Of a DNA stretch of 17,731 bases, positions 7,025 through 15,161 are shown in pieces (positions within the stretch are counted from its first letter, which is position 1; every line of letters starts with the position of its first letter). The notes under the pieces were generated by a model that was not told the origin of the DNA, made no database searches, and saw nothing but the letters and a program-made list of their open reading frames with translations. The position numbers and the translations under genes are program-made. Source of the DNA: JAAXKN01 sp050259615. Its GTDB lineage: Bacteria > Bacteroidota > Ignavibacteria > Ignavibacteriales > SURF-24. The stretch lies in the NCBI GenBank assembly GCA_050259615.1, contig JBLNAZ010000184.1, positions 1 through 17,731 of the forward strand, in the 5' to 3' direction.

Positions 7025-7378
7025 TCAGAGATAGCCCCACTTTCTTTTGTTTTCTTCAATTTCTTCGGGCGTAGGATTTTCTCTAATCGGGTTTGGTGTA
7101 GTTGTAAAATCCTGCGTGGAATGTTCATTAAATATTTTGGCATTTATTTCAGTATCTTCCCTGAAAATTTCGGGAACTTCAGAATCTTCAAAAATTGCTC
7201 CCCAGGGGCATTCAGGCTCACATGCCGAACAGTTTATGCATTCATCAGGATGGATAAAAAGCTGCCTGCGGTAGTTTGAGTCTTCAACAGTCAAACCGTA
7301 AATGCAGTCCACCGGGCAGACTTTTACACATGCCGTATCCTGACAATCAGCACATAGTCGTGTTATTACCCAGGGCAT
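7025..7378 (-). CDS. Seven-iron-type ferredoxin ([3Fe-4S][4Fe-4S])
   Basis: This 117-residue protein closely follows the Azotobacter FdI pattern. Cys9, Cys12, Cys17, Cys21-Pro and Cys25 occur in CADCQDTACVKVCPVDC, and Cys47, Cys50, Cys53 and Cys57-Pro in CINCSACEPECP. By analogy Cys9, Cys17 and Cys57 would bind the 3Fe cluster, and Cys21, Cys47, Cys50 and Cys53 the 4Fe cluster. WGAIFEDSEVP is also typical. It is a small soluble electron carrier; its partner is not evident here. The start at 7378 is very well supported: AGGAGGA (complement of 7384-7390) stands 5 nt away. The tail after residue 70 is charged and cluster-free, as in FdI-type proteins. Confidence 0.92.
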   Translation of the reverse strand: MPWVITRLCADCQDTACVKVCPVDCIYGLTVEDSNYRRQLFIHPDECINCSACEPECPWGAIFEDSEVPEIFREDTEINAKIFNEHSTQDFTTTPNPIRENPTPEEIEENKRKWGYL

Positions 7379-7475
7379 AGACTTCCTCCTATAGACCTGC
7401 TGACATTATTTTCTTTTTCTGTATTCTATTTATTATTGAATTAAATATCAAGGCTGATATTTGCACTTGAGGCCC

Positions 7476-7649
7476 TTAAAAAGAGGTATTTTTTTTGGGC
7501 AAGGTCCAAACCTGTCCTCCGTCGAACCTCGGACCTGAATAGTCCTTGCTAATTCTGAAGTATAGACCTATTTTGTATAAATAAGGTTTGTACTGAATAT
7601 TAAGTAACACCCTTCCAGGAAGGGCCTGTATTGAACGTATGGATAAATC
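7476..7649 (-). pseudogene. Unrecognised C-terminal coding relic
   Basis: The minus strand reads continuously as a protein end: SIRSIQALPGRVLLNIQY, then KPYLYKIGLYFRISKDY, then SGPRFDGGQVWTLPKKNTSF and a TAA at 7476-7478. The frame stays open to 7664, where a stop (complement of 7665-7667) lies inside the start of the CNNM gene, and it contains no ATG. The composition (G, P, W, alternating aromatic and hydrophobic residues, final Phe) looks like real protein, perhaps the last strands of an outer-membrane β-barrel. The family is not identified. It appears to be the 3' remnant of a gene whose body has been lost. It sits just upstream of the ferredoxin on the same strand. Confidence 0.6.
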
Positions 7650-8951
7650 ATGGATAATGTAACGTTAGAATTGATAATAATTCTAATATTAATTATTGCC
7701 AACGGTCTTTTTGCGATGTCGGAAATTGCCGTGGTCTCTTCCAGGAAATCAAGGCTGGAACACCTGGCCAGAAAGGGGAGCCTGAGGTCCAAAACAGCGC
7801 TTGATCTGGCAAATTCACCGAGCAAGTTCCTTTCCACCGTTCAGGTTGGAGTTACAACAATAAGCGTGATAACCGGTGCTGTAAGCGGTGCTACGCTGGG
7901 TAAAAGGTTAGCCGTTAATTTAGCTGAAGTACCCTTCCTTAAAGAATATGCCGACATACTGGGCTATACATTGGTTGTAGCAGGTATTACTTTTGTTACT
8001 CTTGTTGTCGGGGAGCTTGTTCCGAAAAGGATCGGGATGAATAATCCCGAAAAAATTGCCCTGAAAGTCTCCGGCCTGATGAAAACTCTCTCCAGGATCG
8101 GGACCCCGCTTGTAGCCGTTTTAAGCTATTCGACCGATTTTATTTTGAAGGTTCTAAAAATCAGGCCGCCTTCGGAGCCGAATGTTACCGAAGAAGAGAT
8201 AAGGATGCTCATACACCAGGGAAGTAAATCGGGCGTAATTGAAAAAGCCGAGCAGGATATTCTTGAAGCGGTTTTCCGCCTGGGGGATAAAAGGGTTGAG
8301 GCCGTAATGACGCCGAGGACGAAAATTGTTTGGCTTGATATTAACGCCCCCGTCGGGGAAAATAAGAAAATCATACTCGAATCGCGCTTTTCTCATTTCC
8401 CCGTATGCGATGAGAATCTGGATAACCTTAAAGGGGTTATAAGTATAAAAGATCTTTACTACTTTCACGTCCAGGAACAGCAGTACGATATCAGAACACA
8501 CCTCTCGGAACCGCTCTTTATTCCTGAGGGTACAAGAGCCTTGAAACTGCTCGACCGCTTTAAGGAATCGGGGAAGTATATTGCAATTGTAATAGATGAA
8601 TATGGCGGCGTGGAAGGCCTGATTACAATTACTGACCTGGTTGAGGAGGTTCTGGGTGAACTTTCAAGGCAGAGCAATGAAAAGCCGTATGCCAAAAGAA
8701 GAGACGACGGTTCCTGGCTTGTGGACGGGATGATCCCAATTGATGAGTTCAAGAGGATCTTCAGGCTGGAAATACTGCCCGGAGAGGAAGAGGATGATTT
8801 TCAGACCATCGGGGGCTTTATCATGCTTAAAATGGAAAGAGTACCCAAAGAAGGTGAAAAACTTGAAAGTGCGGGGCTCCAGTTTGAAATACTGGACATG
8901 GATGGCAACAGAGTGGATAAAGTGCTTGTAACGGGGCAAAAAAAGCCCTGA
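7650..8951 (+). CDS. CNNM/CBS-domain membrane protein of the HlyC/CorC family
   Basis: The 433-residue protein has the full four-part layout of this family. A CNNM (DUF21) transmembrane domain (about 1-180) contains hydrophobic segments near 7-27, 58-80 and 103-123, with the signatures ANGLFAMSEIAVVSSRKSRL and VGELVPKR. Two CBS domains follow (about 217-270, MTPRTKIVWL; and 283-335, VIDEYGGVEGLITITDLVEEVLGE), and then a CorC_HlyC domain (about 350-430, DGSWLVDGMIPIDEF and DDFQTIGGFIM). Family members are linked to magnesium or cobalt efflux and similar ion transport; the old haemolysin label is misleading. The ATG at 7650 has only a weak GGAT upstream. Its 5' flank overlaps a coding relic on the other strand. 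Confidence 0.92.
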   Translation: MDNVTLELIIILILIIANGLFAMSEIAVVSSRKSRLEHLARKGSLRSKTALDLANSPSKFLSTVQVGVTTISVITGAVSGATLGKRLAVNLAEVPFLKEYADILGYTLVVAGITFVTLVVGELVPKRIGMNNPEKIALKVSGLMKTLSRIGTPLVAVLSYSTDFILKVLKIRPPSEPNVTEEEIRMLIHQGSKSGVIEKAEQDILEAVFRLGDKRVEAVMTPRTKIVWLDINAPVGENKKIILESRFSHFPVCDENLDNLKGVISIKDLYYFHVQEQQYDIRTHLSEPLFIPEGTRALKLLDRFKESGKYIAIVIDEYGGVEGLITITDLVEEVLGELSRQSNEKPYAKRRDDGSWLVDGMIPIDEFKRIFRLEILPGEEEDDFQTIGGFIMLKMERVPKEGEKLESAGLQFEILDMDGNRVDKVLVTGQKKP

Positions 8952-8968
8952 GTAATCTCTTTGAAGGT

Positions 8969-9017
8969 AGTTTGATTATTCTTTATTGTTATATTGTAAT
9001 AATAACAAACTCTTTTT
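8969..9017 (+). terminator. Possible AT-rich terminator after the CNNM gene
   Basis: AGTTTG (8969-8974) pairs with CAAACT (9006-9011), with further AT pairing inside, and a short T-run (9013-9017) follows. The stem is AT-rich and its loop long, so it would be weak. Confidence 0.4.
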
Positions 9018-9126
9018 CTAAAATCTTTGTTTATATAAGATGGAAAAACCCGCCAAATATAATATATTTTGAAACTATTTATTTTTCATGTTGTTTATAA
9101 TATCGGAAACTTAATTGGAAGAATTT

Positions 9127-11223
9127 ATGAAAAAACTTCAGATCTTGTTACTTCTGTTAATTTTTAACATTGGTAATTTTATTGCTGCACAGGACGTTAC
9201 AGAGGCACAGGCCACCAAAAAGGACCAGGCTTCCACAGGCGTTAACGCCGAGGGCAAACTGGCTCCGGAGAATTATTTTGAAAAGGAAGACCACCTTATT
9301 ATGGTGCTCCTTTCGAGGTATCATTACAAGAAGACAGACGTTAATGATTCCTTATCCTCAAAAATACTTGACCGTTATATAAAAACACTGGACTACAACC
9401 GTCTTTATTTCCTGGCTTCCGATATTGCCGGCTTTGAACAGTACCGTTTTGAACTGGATGATGACTTGAATAAGGGCCAGCTAAAACCGGCTTATGATAT
9501 ATTTAATCTCTTTATTCAGCGCATGAAGGACAGGCAGGATTACATACATAACGCTCTTCAGAAGGAATTTGATTTTGCAAAAGATGAAAGCTACACCCCT
9601 GAAAGGAAAGATACTCCCTGGGCAAAGGACAAAAGTGAGCTCGACGAACTCTGGAGAAAAAGGCTTAAGGATGAGGCTTTAAGGGAGAAATTAAAAGGCA
9701 AGGATTGGGCTAAAATATCGGAAACCCTCGAAAAACGCTACAGCAACCTGGAAAAAAGAATGCTGCAGTTTAAGAGTGAGGACGTTTTTCAGCTCTTTAT
9801 GAACCAGTTTACAGAATCCATTGACCCCCATACGAATTATCTGTCGCCTATCACTTCAGATAATTTCAAGATGCAGATGAGCCTTTCTCTCGAAGGCATC
9901 GGCGCATCACTGATGAGCGAGGATGAATATACAAAAGTTGCCGAAGTGATTGCGGGCGGCCCTGCCTATAAGAGCAAGCTAATCAAGGTAAACGATAAGA
10001 TCGTTGGCGTGGCACAGGGTGAAGATGGTGAAATGGTGGACGTTATAAACAAGAGCCTGGATGACGTCGTAAAGCTCATTCGCGGACCTAAAGGCACGCT
10101 TGTACGTCTTCAGATACTGCCTGCCGATGCGGGCGTTAACGCAAAGCCTAAGGAAATTAAGCTCGTGCGCGATAAGGTTAAGCTTGAAGAGCAGGCTGCC
10201 AAGAAAGACATTCTGACTGTTACAAGGGACAATGCCCCGTATAAAATTGGAGTTATTACACTTCCTGCATTTTACTTCGACTACGAGGCACAGGCAAGGG
10301 GTGAAAAGGATTATAAAAGTACGACCAAGGACGTCAAAAGGCTCCTAAAGGAGCTGAAGGATGAAAAAGTTGACGGAGTGGTTTTGGACCTGCGCAATAA
10401 CGGAGGCGGATCCCTGCAGGAAGCAATAGACCTTACGGGACTTTTTATAAAGGACGGGCCGGTTGTCCAGGTGCGTAACGCCGACGGCTCAGTTGAAGTG
10501 GGCACTGACCACGACAGCGAAGTTTATTACGACGGTCCTTTTGCTGTTCTGGTTAACCGTTCAAGTGCCTCGGCATCGGAAATCTTTGCCGGTGCAATTC
10601 AGGACTATAAGCGCGGCGTAATTGTTGGTGAACAGACCTATGGTAAAGGAACCGTTCAGAACCTCATTGATCTTAACCGCTTTCCGAAAGACCCGGGTAT
10701 AAGGTACGGGCAGCTGAAGGTTACAATTGCAAAATTCTACCGCATCGACGGCGGCAGCACCCAGAGGCGCGGCGTTATTCCGGATGTTAAGTTCCCGAGC
10801 TTAATTGATACTTCGGATTACGGTGAAAGCTCCGAGCCGAGTGCTCTTCCGTGGGACAGGATTTCACCAAGCCATTACGAGCTTTACACAAAGCTGGGTG
10901 ATGTAATTCCTGAACTTAACAGGCGTCACGAACAGAGAATGAAAACCGATCCGGTCTTCAGCAACTTCTATGAAGAAATCCAGGAAGCCAAAGAGGACCG
11001 TGAGCAGAAGACTGTCTCTTTGAATGAGGCGAAGCGCAAGAAGGAGCAGGACGAGCAGGAAGAAAGAAGATTAAAGAGCATAAACGAAAGGCGCCAGGCC
11101 GAAGGGCTGAAGCTTTTGAAAAAAGGTGAAGTTGCCCCTCAGGATGAAAAGCTGAGTGATCCCTTGTTAAAGGAAACAGCCAATATAGTTACCGATATGT
11201 TCTTTATGGCTGCCGGAAAGTAA
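9127..11223 (+). CDS. prc: Periplasmic tail-specific (carboxy-terminal processing) protease Prc/Tsp, family S41
   Basis: This enzyme degrades or trims envelope proteins from their C-termini. I place the start at ATG 9127, with GGAAGA about 5 nt upstream and a clear signal peptide after it (MKK, hydrophobic 5-20, cleavage near AAQ at 20-22). A TTG at 9115 would add four residues. The 698-residue protein has the long Prc layout: an N-terminal helical domain (about 30-240), a PDZ domain (about 245-335; LEGIGASLMSED), an S41 protease core (about 355-555) and a charged C-terminal domain. The catalytic Ser482 lies in NRSSASASEIFAGAIQDY and Lys507 in TYGKGTVQ; their 25-residue spacing equals that of E. 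coli Prc (Ser430/Lys455). It appears to be a single-gene unit with a strong terminator behind it. Confidence 0.95.
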   Translation: MKKLQILLLLLIFNIGNFIAAQDVTEAQATKKDQASTGVNAEGKLAPENYFEKEDHLIMVLLSRYHYKKTDVNDSLSSKILDRYIKTLDYNRLYFLASDIAGFEQYRFELDDDLNKGQLKPAYDIFNLFIQRMKDRQDYIHNALQKEFDFAKDESYTPERKDTPWAKDKSELDELWRKRLKDEALREKLKGKDWAKISETLEKRYSNLEKRMLQFKSEDVFQLFMNQFTESIDPHTNYLSPITSDNFKMQMSLSLEGIGASLMSEDEYTKVAEVIAGGPAYKSKLIKVNDKIVGVAQGEDGEMVDVINKSLDDVVKLIRGPKGTLVRLQILPADAGVNAKPKEIKLVRDKVKLEEQAAKKDILTVTRDNAPYKIGVITLPAFYFDYEAQARGEKDYKSTTKDVKRLLKELKDEKVDGVVLDLRNNGGGSLQEAIDLTGLFIKDGPVVQVRNADGSVEVGTDHDSEVYYDGPFAVLVNRSSASASEIFAGAIQDYKRGVIVGEQTYGKGTVQNLIDLNRFPKDPGIRYGQLKVTIAKFYRIDGGSTQRRGVIPDVKFPSLIDTSDYGESSEPSALPWDRISPSHYELYTKLGDVIPELNRRHEQRMKTDPVFSNFYEEIQEAKEDREQKTVSLNEAKRKKEQDEQEERRLKSINERRQAEGLKLLKKGEVAPQDEKLSDPLLKETANIVTDMFFMAAGK

Positions 11224-11255
11224 ACTAGCCGGCCATATATATTCTTATAAAAAAA

Positions 11256-11282
11256 AGTGGAGCATTTGCTCCACTTTTTTTT
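11256..11282 (+). terminator. Intrinsic terminator after prc
   Basis: A perfect 9-bp stem AGTGGAGCA (11256-11264) / TGCTCCACT (11267-11275) with a minimal loop is flanked by an A-run upstream and eight Ts downstream (11275-11282). The A-run makes it able to act on both strands. Confidence 0.92.
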
Positions 11283-11578
11283 GCCCTTTCCTGCCACGTA
11301 AAAAATACAGCCGGGTCTTCTTTAGAAAAAAAATTATTTATAATTGCATAATGTTGAAATAATAAGATAAAAATTCTTATTTTTACGGACATTATATCTG
11401 AATCAATTATCCGAAAACAAAAATATCTGCAAATTCCCATCAAGTTTTTAGGCTCCAGATTGATTTTGATATTATTAGGATATAGCAGTATCTTATTCTA
11501 TAATTTCTTTTTTAGGCATTCAATCCCCGCGCACACCCTGAGGATGTCTGTACAATAACAGTTTACAGGAGGAAATTA
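11283..11578 (+). other. AT-rich leader region of the sdh operon
   Basis: After the prc terminator there are about 296 nt without a supported gene. A TATAAT at 11499-11504 is the best -10 candidate for the sdh operon, with only a poor -35 (TTAGGA, 11475-11480). It would leave an untranslated leader of about 65-70 nt. A strong Shine-Dalgarno, AGGAGGA (11567-11573), stands 5 nt before sdhC. I found no coding relic or stable RNA here. Confidence 0.4.
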
Positions 11579-12244
11579 ATGGGTTGGTTTACCAGTGCAT
11601 TTAACTCTTCGCTAGGGAAAAAGTATGTTATGGCAATAACAGGTTTTTTCCTTCTCATTTATTTGGTTATTCATCTTTTCGGCAACACTTTCCTTTATTT
11701 CGGCAGAGATGCTTTTAATACCTATGTGGAAGCGCTCACCGAATCAGGCTTAAAGCCCGTAATCAGGGTAATTGAAGTTGTACTTCTCTTAGGTTTCCTG
11801 TTTCACATTTACGACGGCGTAAGGCTTACTTTAGGAAACTGGAAAGCACGTCCCACAAGATATGCTGTCAGGCCGGAAGATCCGCAGGCCAACCTGGCTT
11901 CCAGAACGATGTGGCTTTCAGCCAGTGTCATTTTCTTTTTTCTGGTCATTCACATACAGCAGTTCTGGTATGTTTACCACTATGCAAGAACAGGCGATAT
12001 AAGAATGTATGACCTGGTAATTCAGGCTTTTACAAACCCGATATTTGCCGTGATATATCTGGTTTCGGTTTTCCTGCTTTTCTTCCACCTGTATCATGGT
12101 TTTCAGAGTGCATTTCAGAGCCTGGGATGGAATCATGTTAAATACAGAACCCTTATAGTCGTAATTGGAAAAATTTATGCAGTGATTATTGGCCTTGGGT
12201 TCGCTTCTTTCCCGATCTACTTTTATTTTATGGGAGGTAAATAA
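11579..12244 (+). CDS. sdhC: Succinate dehydrogenase/fumarate reductase cytochrome b subunit
   Basis: This 221-residue membrane anchor matches the single-subunit, five-helix di-haem cytochrome b of the Wolinella/Bacteroidota type. It holds the complex in the inner membrane and passes electrons to or from the quinone. Family-like features are the opening SSLGKKYVMAITGFFLLIYLVIHLFGN, His32 in helix 1, His76 (FHIYDGVRL), His125 (VIHIQQFW) and His170/His173 (FFHLYHGFQSAFQSLGWNH). Four of these can serve as axial ligands for two haems. Hydrophobic helices lie near 16-36, 62-82, 112-132, 152-174 and 192-215. Start choice is certain because of AGGAGGA 5 nt upstream. Its stop overlaps the sdhA start (TAATG), giving translational coupling. 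Confidence 0.95.
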   Translation: MGWFTSAFNSSLGKKYVMAITGFFLLIYLVIHLFGNTFLYFGRDAFNTYVEALTESGLKPVIRVIEVVLLLGFLFHIYDGVRLTLGNWKARPTRYAVRPEDPQANLASRTMWLSASVIFFFLVIHIQQFWYVYHYARTGDIRMYDLVIQAFTNPIFAVIYLVSVFLLFFHLYHGFQSAFQSLGWNHVKYRTLIVVIGKIYAVIIGLGFASFPIYFYFMGGK

Positions 12245-14157
12245 TGGCTACATTAGATTCCAAAGTACCGGCCGGAAAACTTCAGGACAAATGGACTAAC
12301 CACAAGTTTAACTTAAAGCTGGTTAACCCGGCTAATAAAAGAAAGTACGACATTATTGTTGTGGGTACCGGTCTTGCCGGCGCTTCGGCTGCAGCTACTT
12401 TGGCTGAATTGGGCTACAACGTAAAGGCTTTCTGCTATCAGGACAGTCCCCGCCGCGCGCACAGCATTGCGGCACAGGGCGGCATTAACGCGGCAAAAAA
12501 TTATCAGAATGACGGCGACAGCGTTTTCCGCCTGTTTTACGATACAATAAAGGGCGGCGATTACCGTGCACGTGAGGCTAACGTGTACAGGCTTGCAGAA
12601 GTAAGCAATAATATTATTGACCAGTGCGTGGCTCAGGGTGTGCCTTTTGCAAGGGAATACGGCGGACTTTTAGACAACCGTTCCTTCGGCGGCGCTCAGG
12701 TTTCGAGAACTTTTTATGCAAGAGGCCAAACGGGGCAGCAGCTTCTGCTTGGCGCCTACAGCGCTCTTAACCGCCAGATAGGCCTTGGTAAAATAAAAAT
12801 GTACCCCAGACGCGAAATGCTCGACCTGGTGGTTGTAGACGGCCAGGCAAGAGGTATTATTGTTAGAAACCTCATTACAGGCGACATTGAAAAGTATTCG
12901 GCTCATGCAGTTATTCTGGCTACAGGCGGTTACGGAAATACATATTTTCTTTCCACCAACGCTATGAACTCTAACGGCACGGCAATCTGGCGCGCGCACA
13001 AAAAAGGCGCAATGTTTGCAAATCCCTGCTTTACACAGATCCACCCGACCTGCATTCCGATGCACGGCGAATATCAGTCGAAGCTGACGCTTATGAGCGA
13101 AAGCTTAAGAAACGACGGCCGCGTTTGGGTCCCTAAAAAAGCCGGCGACAAGAGGTCTGCCAACCAGATCCCTGAAGATGAGCGAGATTACTTCCTGGAA
13201 AGAAAGTATCCCTCATTCGGAAATCTTGTTCCGAGAGACGTTGCTTCAAGAAACTCCAAAGAACAGTGCGACCAGGGTAAGGGCGTGGGCGAAACAGGTC
13301 TGGCTGTTTACCTGGACTTTGCAGATTCAATCAAACGCCTCGGGAAAAAGGCCATTGATGAAAAGTACGGAAACCTTTTCCAGATGTATCAGATGATTAC
13401 GGATGAGGATCCTTATGAAGTGCCGATGAGAATATATCCCGCAATCCATTATACAATGGGCGGACTCTGGGTGGATTATAACCTCATGAGCACAGTCCCC
13501 GGCTGCTTTGTTCTGGGTGAAGCCAACTTCTCAGACCACGGTGCAAACCGCCTTGGTGCAAGCGCTCTTATGCAGGGCCTGGCCGACGGATACTTTGTCA
13601 TCCCTTATACAATCGGTGATTACCTGGCTTCAGGCAAATTCCAGGCAGTTACTACCGAGCATCCTGAATTTACCAGGGATGAAGCAGCAGTTAACAGCAT
13701 GGTTGAGAAACTTCTTTCAATCAAAGGCAGCAAGACTGTTGATGAGATTCACCGCGAACTTGGCAAAATAATGTGGGACAACGTGGGAATGGCAAGAAAC
13801 GCCAAAGGACTCAGCGAAGCTATTACCAAAATCAGAGAGCTTCGTGAAGATTTCTGGAAAAATGTTAACGTTACCGGTTCTAAAGGTGATCTTAACCAGA
13901 CACTCGAAAGAGCAGGCCGCGTGGCAGATTTTCTGGAAATAGGCGAGCTTATTGCAACAGATGCTCTTCACAGGAATGAATCCTGCGGAGGCCACTTCCG
14001 CGATGAATACCAGACTGAAGAAAATGAAGCCAGGCGCGATGATGAGAACTTTACATACGTTGCTGCCTGGGAGTTCAATGAGGTCGGGAAATGGACTTTG
14101 AACAAGGAGCCTCTTGAATTTGAGAATGTGAAATTAACGCAGAGGAGCTATAAATAA
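12244..14157 (+). CDS. sdhA: Succinate dehydrogenase/fumarate reductase flavoprotein subunit
   Basis: The 637-residue flavoprotein carries the active site that interconverts succinate and fumarate. An N-terminal dinucleotide fold with GTGLAG (41-46) precedes His73 in HSIAAQGGINAA, the histidine that binds FAD covalently. Catalytic region residues include His267 (IHPTCIP), His402 (HYTMGGL) and Arg436 (GANRLGASAL). Length and motifs match the larger Bacteroidota-type SdhA/FrdA. Sequence alone does not separate dehydrogenase from fumarate reductase; the C-A-B order with a di-haem anchor is found in both. Both ends overlap neighbours by one base (TAATG), so the three subunits are translated together. 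Confidence 0.97.
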   Translation: MATLDSKVPAGKLQDKWTNHKFNLKLVNPANKRKYDIIVVGTGLAGASAAATLAELGYNVKAFCYQDSPRRAHSIAAQGGINAAKNYQNDGDSVFRLFYDTIKGGDYRAREANVYRLAEVSNNIIDQCVAQGVPFAREYGGLLDNRSFGGAQVSRTFYARGQTGQQLLLGAYSALNRQIGLGKIKMYPRREMLDLVVVDGQARGIIVRNLITGDIEKYSAHAVILATGGYGNTYFLSTNAMNSNGTAIWRAHKKGAMFANPCFTQIHPTCIPMHGEYQSKLTLMSESLRNDGRVWVPKKAGDKRSANQIPEDERDYFLERKYPSFGNLVPRDVASRNSKEQCDQGKGVGETGLAVYLDFADSIKRLGKKAIDEKYGNLFQMYQMITDEDPYEVPMRIYPAIHYTMGGLWVDYNLMSTVPGCFVLGEANFSDHGANRLGASALMQGLADGYFVIPYTIGDYLASGKFQAVTTEHPEFTRDEAAVNSMVEKLLSIKGSKTVDEIHRELGKIMWDNVGMARNAKGLSEAITKIRELREDFWKNVNVTGSKGDLNQTLERAGRVADFLEIGELIATDALHRNESCGGHFRDEYQTEENEARRDDENFTYVAAWEFNEVGKWTLNKEPLEFENVKLTQRSYK

Positions 14158-14930
14158 TGAGCAAGAATCTAAATTTAACTTTAAAGATCTGGCGTCAGCC
14201 TAACAGGACTACAGTAGGCAGATTCATAACTTATAAGGTTTCAAATGTCTCTACGGATTCATCTTTCCTCGAAATGCTGGACGTACTGAATGAGGACCTG
14301 CAGAGGAAAAACGAAGATCCTGTTGCTTTTGATCACGACTGCCGCGAAGGTATCTGCGGAGCCTGCGGCCTGGTTATTAACGGCAGGGCTCACGGACCCG
14401 TAAAAGGTACAACTACATGCCAGCTCCACATGCGTAATTTTGACGACGGCGATACCATTACAATTGAACCCTGGAGGGCAAAGGCCTTCCCGGTAATTAA
14501 GGACCTTATGGTAGACCGCTCGGCTTTCGAGAAGGTTCAGCAGGCCGGAGGCTTTATCTCTATAAATACAGGCGGTGTTCCCGATGCAAATTCAATTCTT
14601 ATATCTAAGGAATTGGCAAATATAGCCATGGATGCTGCGGCATGCATCGGCTGCGGAGCCTGTGTAGCGGCATGCAAGAATGCTTCTGCAATGCTCTTTG
14701 TTTCTGCAAAGGTTTCGCACTTTGCACACCTGCCGCAGGGTAAGACCGAAAGGTTTGAAAGGGTGGAAGCCATGGTAAAAGTAATGGACGAGATGGGCTT
14801 CGGAAGCTGTACAAACACCTATGCTTGTGAAGCTGAATGCCCGAAGGAAATCTCCGTAAGGCATATTGCGGTTATGAACAGAGAATACTTTGCTTCAAAA
14901 CTTAAATCGAAAATTAAGAACAACATCTAG
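14157..14930 (+). CDS. sdhB: Succinate dehydrogenase/fumarate reductase iron-sulfur subunit
   Basis: The 257-residue subunit relays electrons between the flavin and the cytochrome b. The [2Fe-2S] ligands are Cys62, Cys67, Cys70 (CREGICGAC) and Cys88. Cys163, Cys166 and Cys169 (CIGCGAC) with Cys228 should bind the [4Fe-4S] cluster, and Cys173, Cys218 and Cys224 the [3Fe-4S] cluster. All expected cysteines are present. The start overlaps the sdhA stop by one base, and a strong terminator lies about 55 nt after the stop, ending the operon. Confidence 0.97.
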   Translation: MSKNLNLTLKIWRQPNRTTVGRFITYKVSNVSTDSSFLEMLDVLNEDLQRKNEDPVAFDHDCREGICGACGLVINGRAHGPVKGTTTCQLHMRNFDDGDTITIEPWRAKAFPVIKDLMVDRSAFEKVQQAGGFISINTGGVPDANSILISKELANIAMDAAACIGCGACVAACKNASAMLFVSAKVSHFAHLPQGKTERFERVEAMVKVMDEMGFGSCTNTYACEAECPKEISVRHIAVMNREYFASKLKSKIKNNI

Positions 14931-14983
14931 AAACCGTTTCCCTGATTAGTTCTTATTTTCGGGTTAGAACTGGAGAATTCATG

Positions 14984-15014
14984 AAATCCCGGTCAAAAAG
15001 GCCGGGATTTTTTT
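14984..15014 (+). terminator. Intrinsic terminator of the sdhCAB operon
   Basis: A perfect 9-bp stem AAATCCCGG (14984-14992) / CCGGGATTT (15002-15010), with a 9-nt loop, runs into seven Ts (15008-15014). Confidence 0.92.
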
Positions 15015-15161
15015 GTCCCAGCCCGCTCCTTCCGGAAGATATTCTTTTACTTTGAGGATTAAATTTATATCTTAATGTTCAGATTTCATAAAATAACGTA
15101 AATATTCGATAATGTATTGAGGGGATATCGAAATTCTAAGATTATGTAATAAGGTAACATT

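Noticed and set aside
7511..7535. GC patch with GGTTCGA on the minus strand, resembling a tRNA T-loop
   Set aside because: The T-stem does not pair and no acceptor or anticodon arms are present; the patch is better read as protein-coding relic.
7610..7624. Perfect inverted repeat CCCTTCC-A-GGAAGGG before the CNNM gene
   Set aside because: The centre is one base, so only a short hairpin can form, no T-run follows, and it lies inside the minus-strand coding relic, which explains the local composition.
11225..11443. 72-residue minus-strand frame after prc
   Set aside because: It runs through the terminator hairpin and its A/T tracts, has no ribosome site, and its translation looks random.
14537..14864. 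Overlapping minus-strand frames inside sdhB
   Set aside because: All cysteine motifs of SdhB are on the plus strand; these are shadows.
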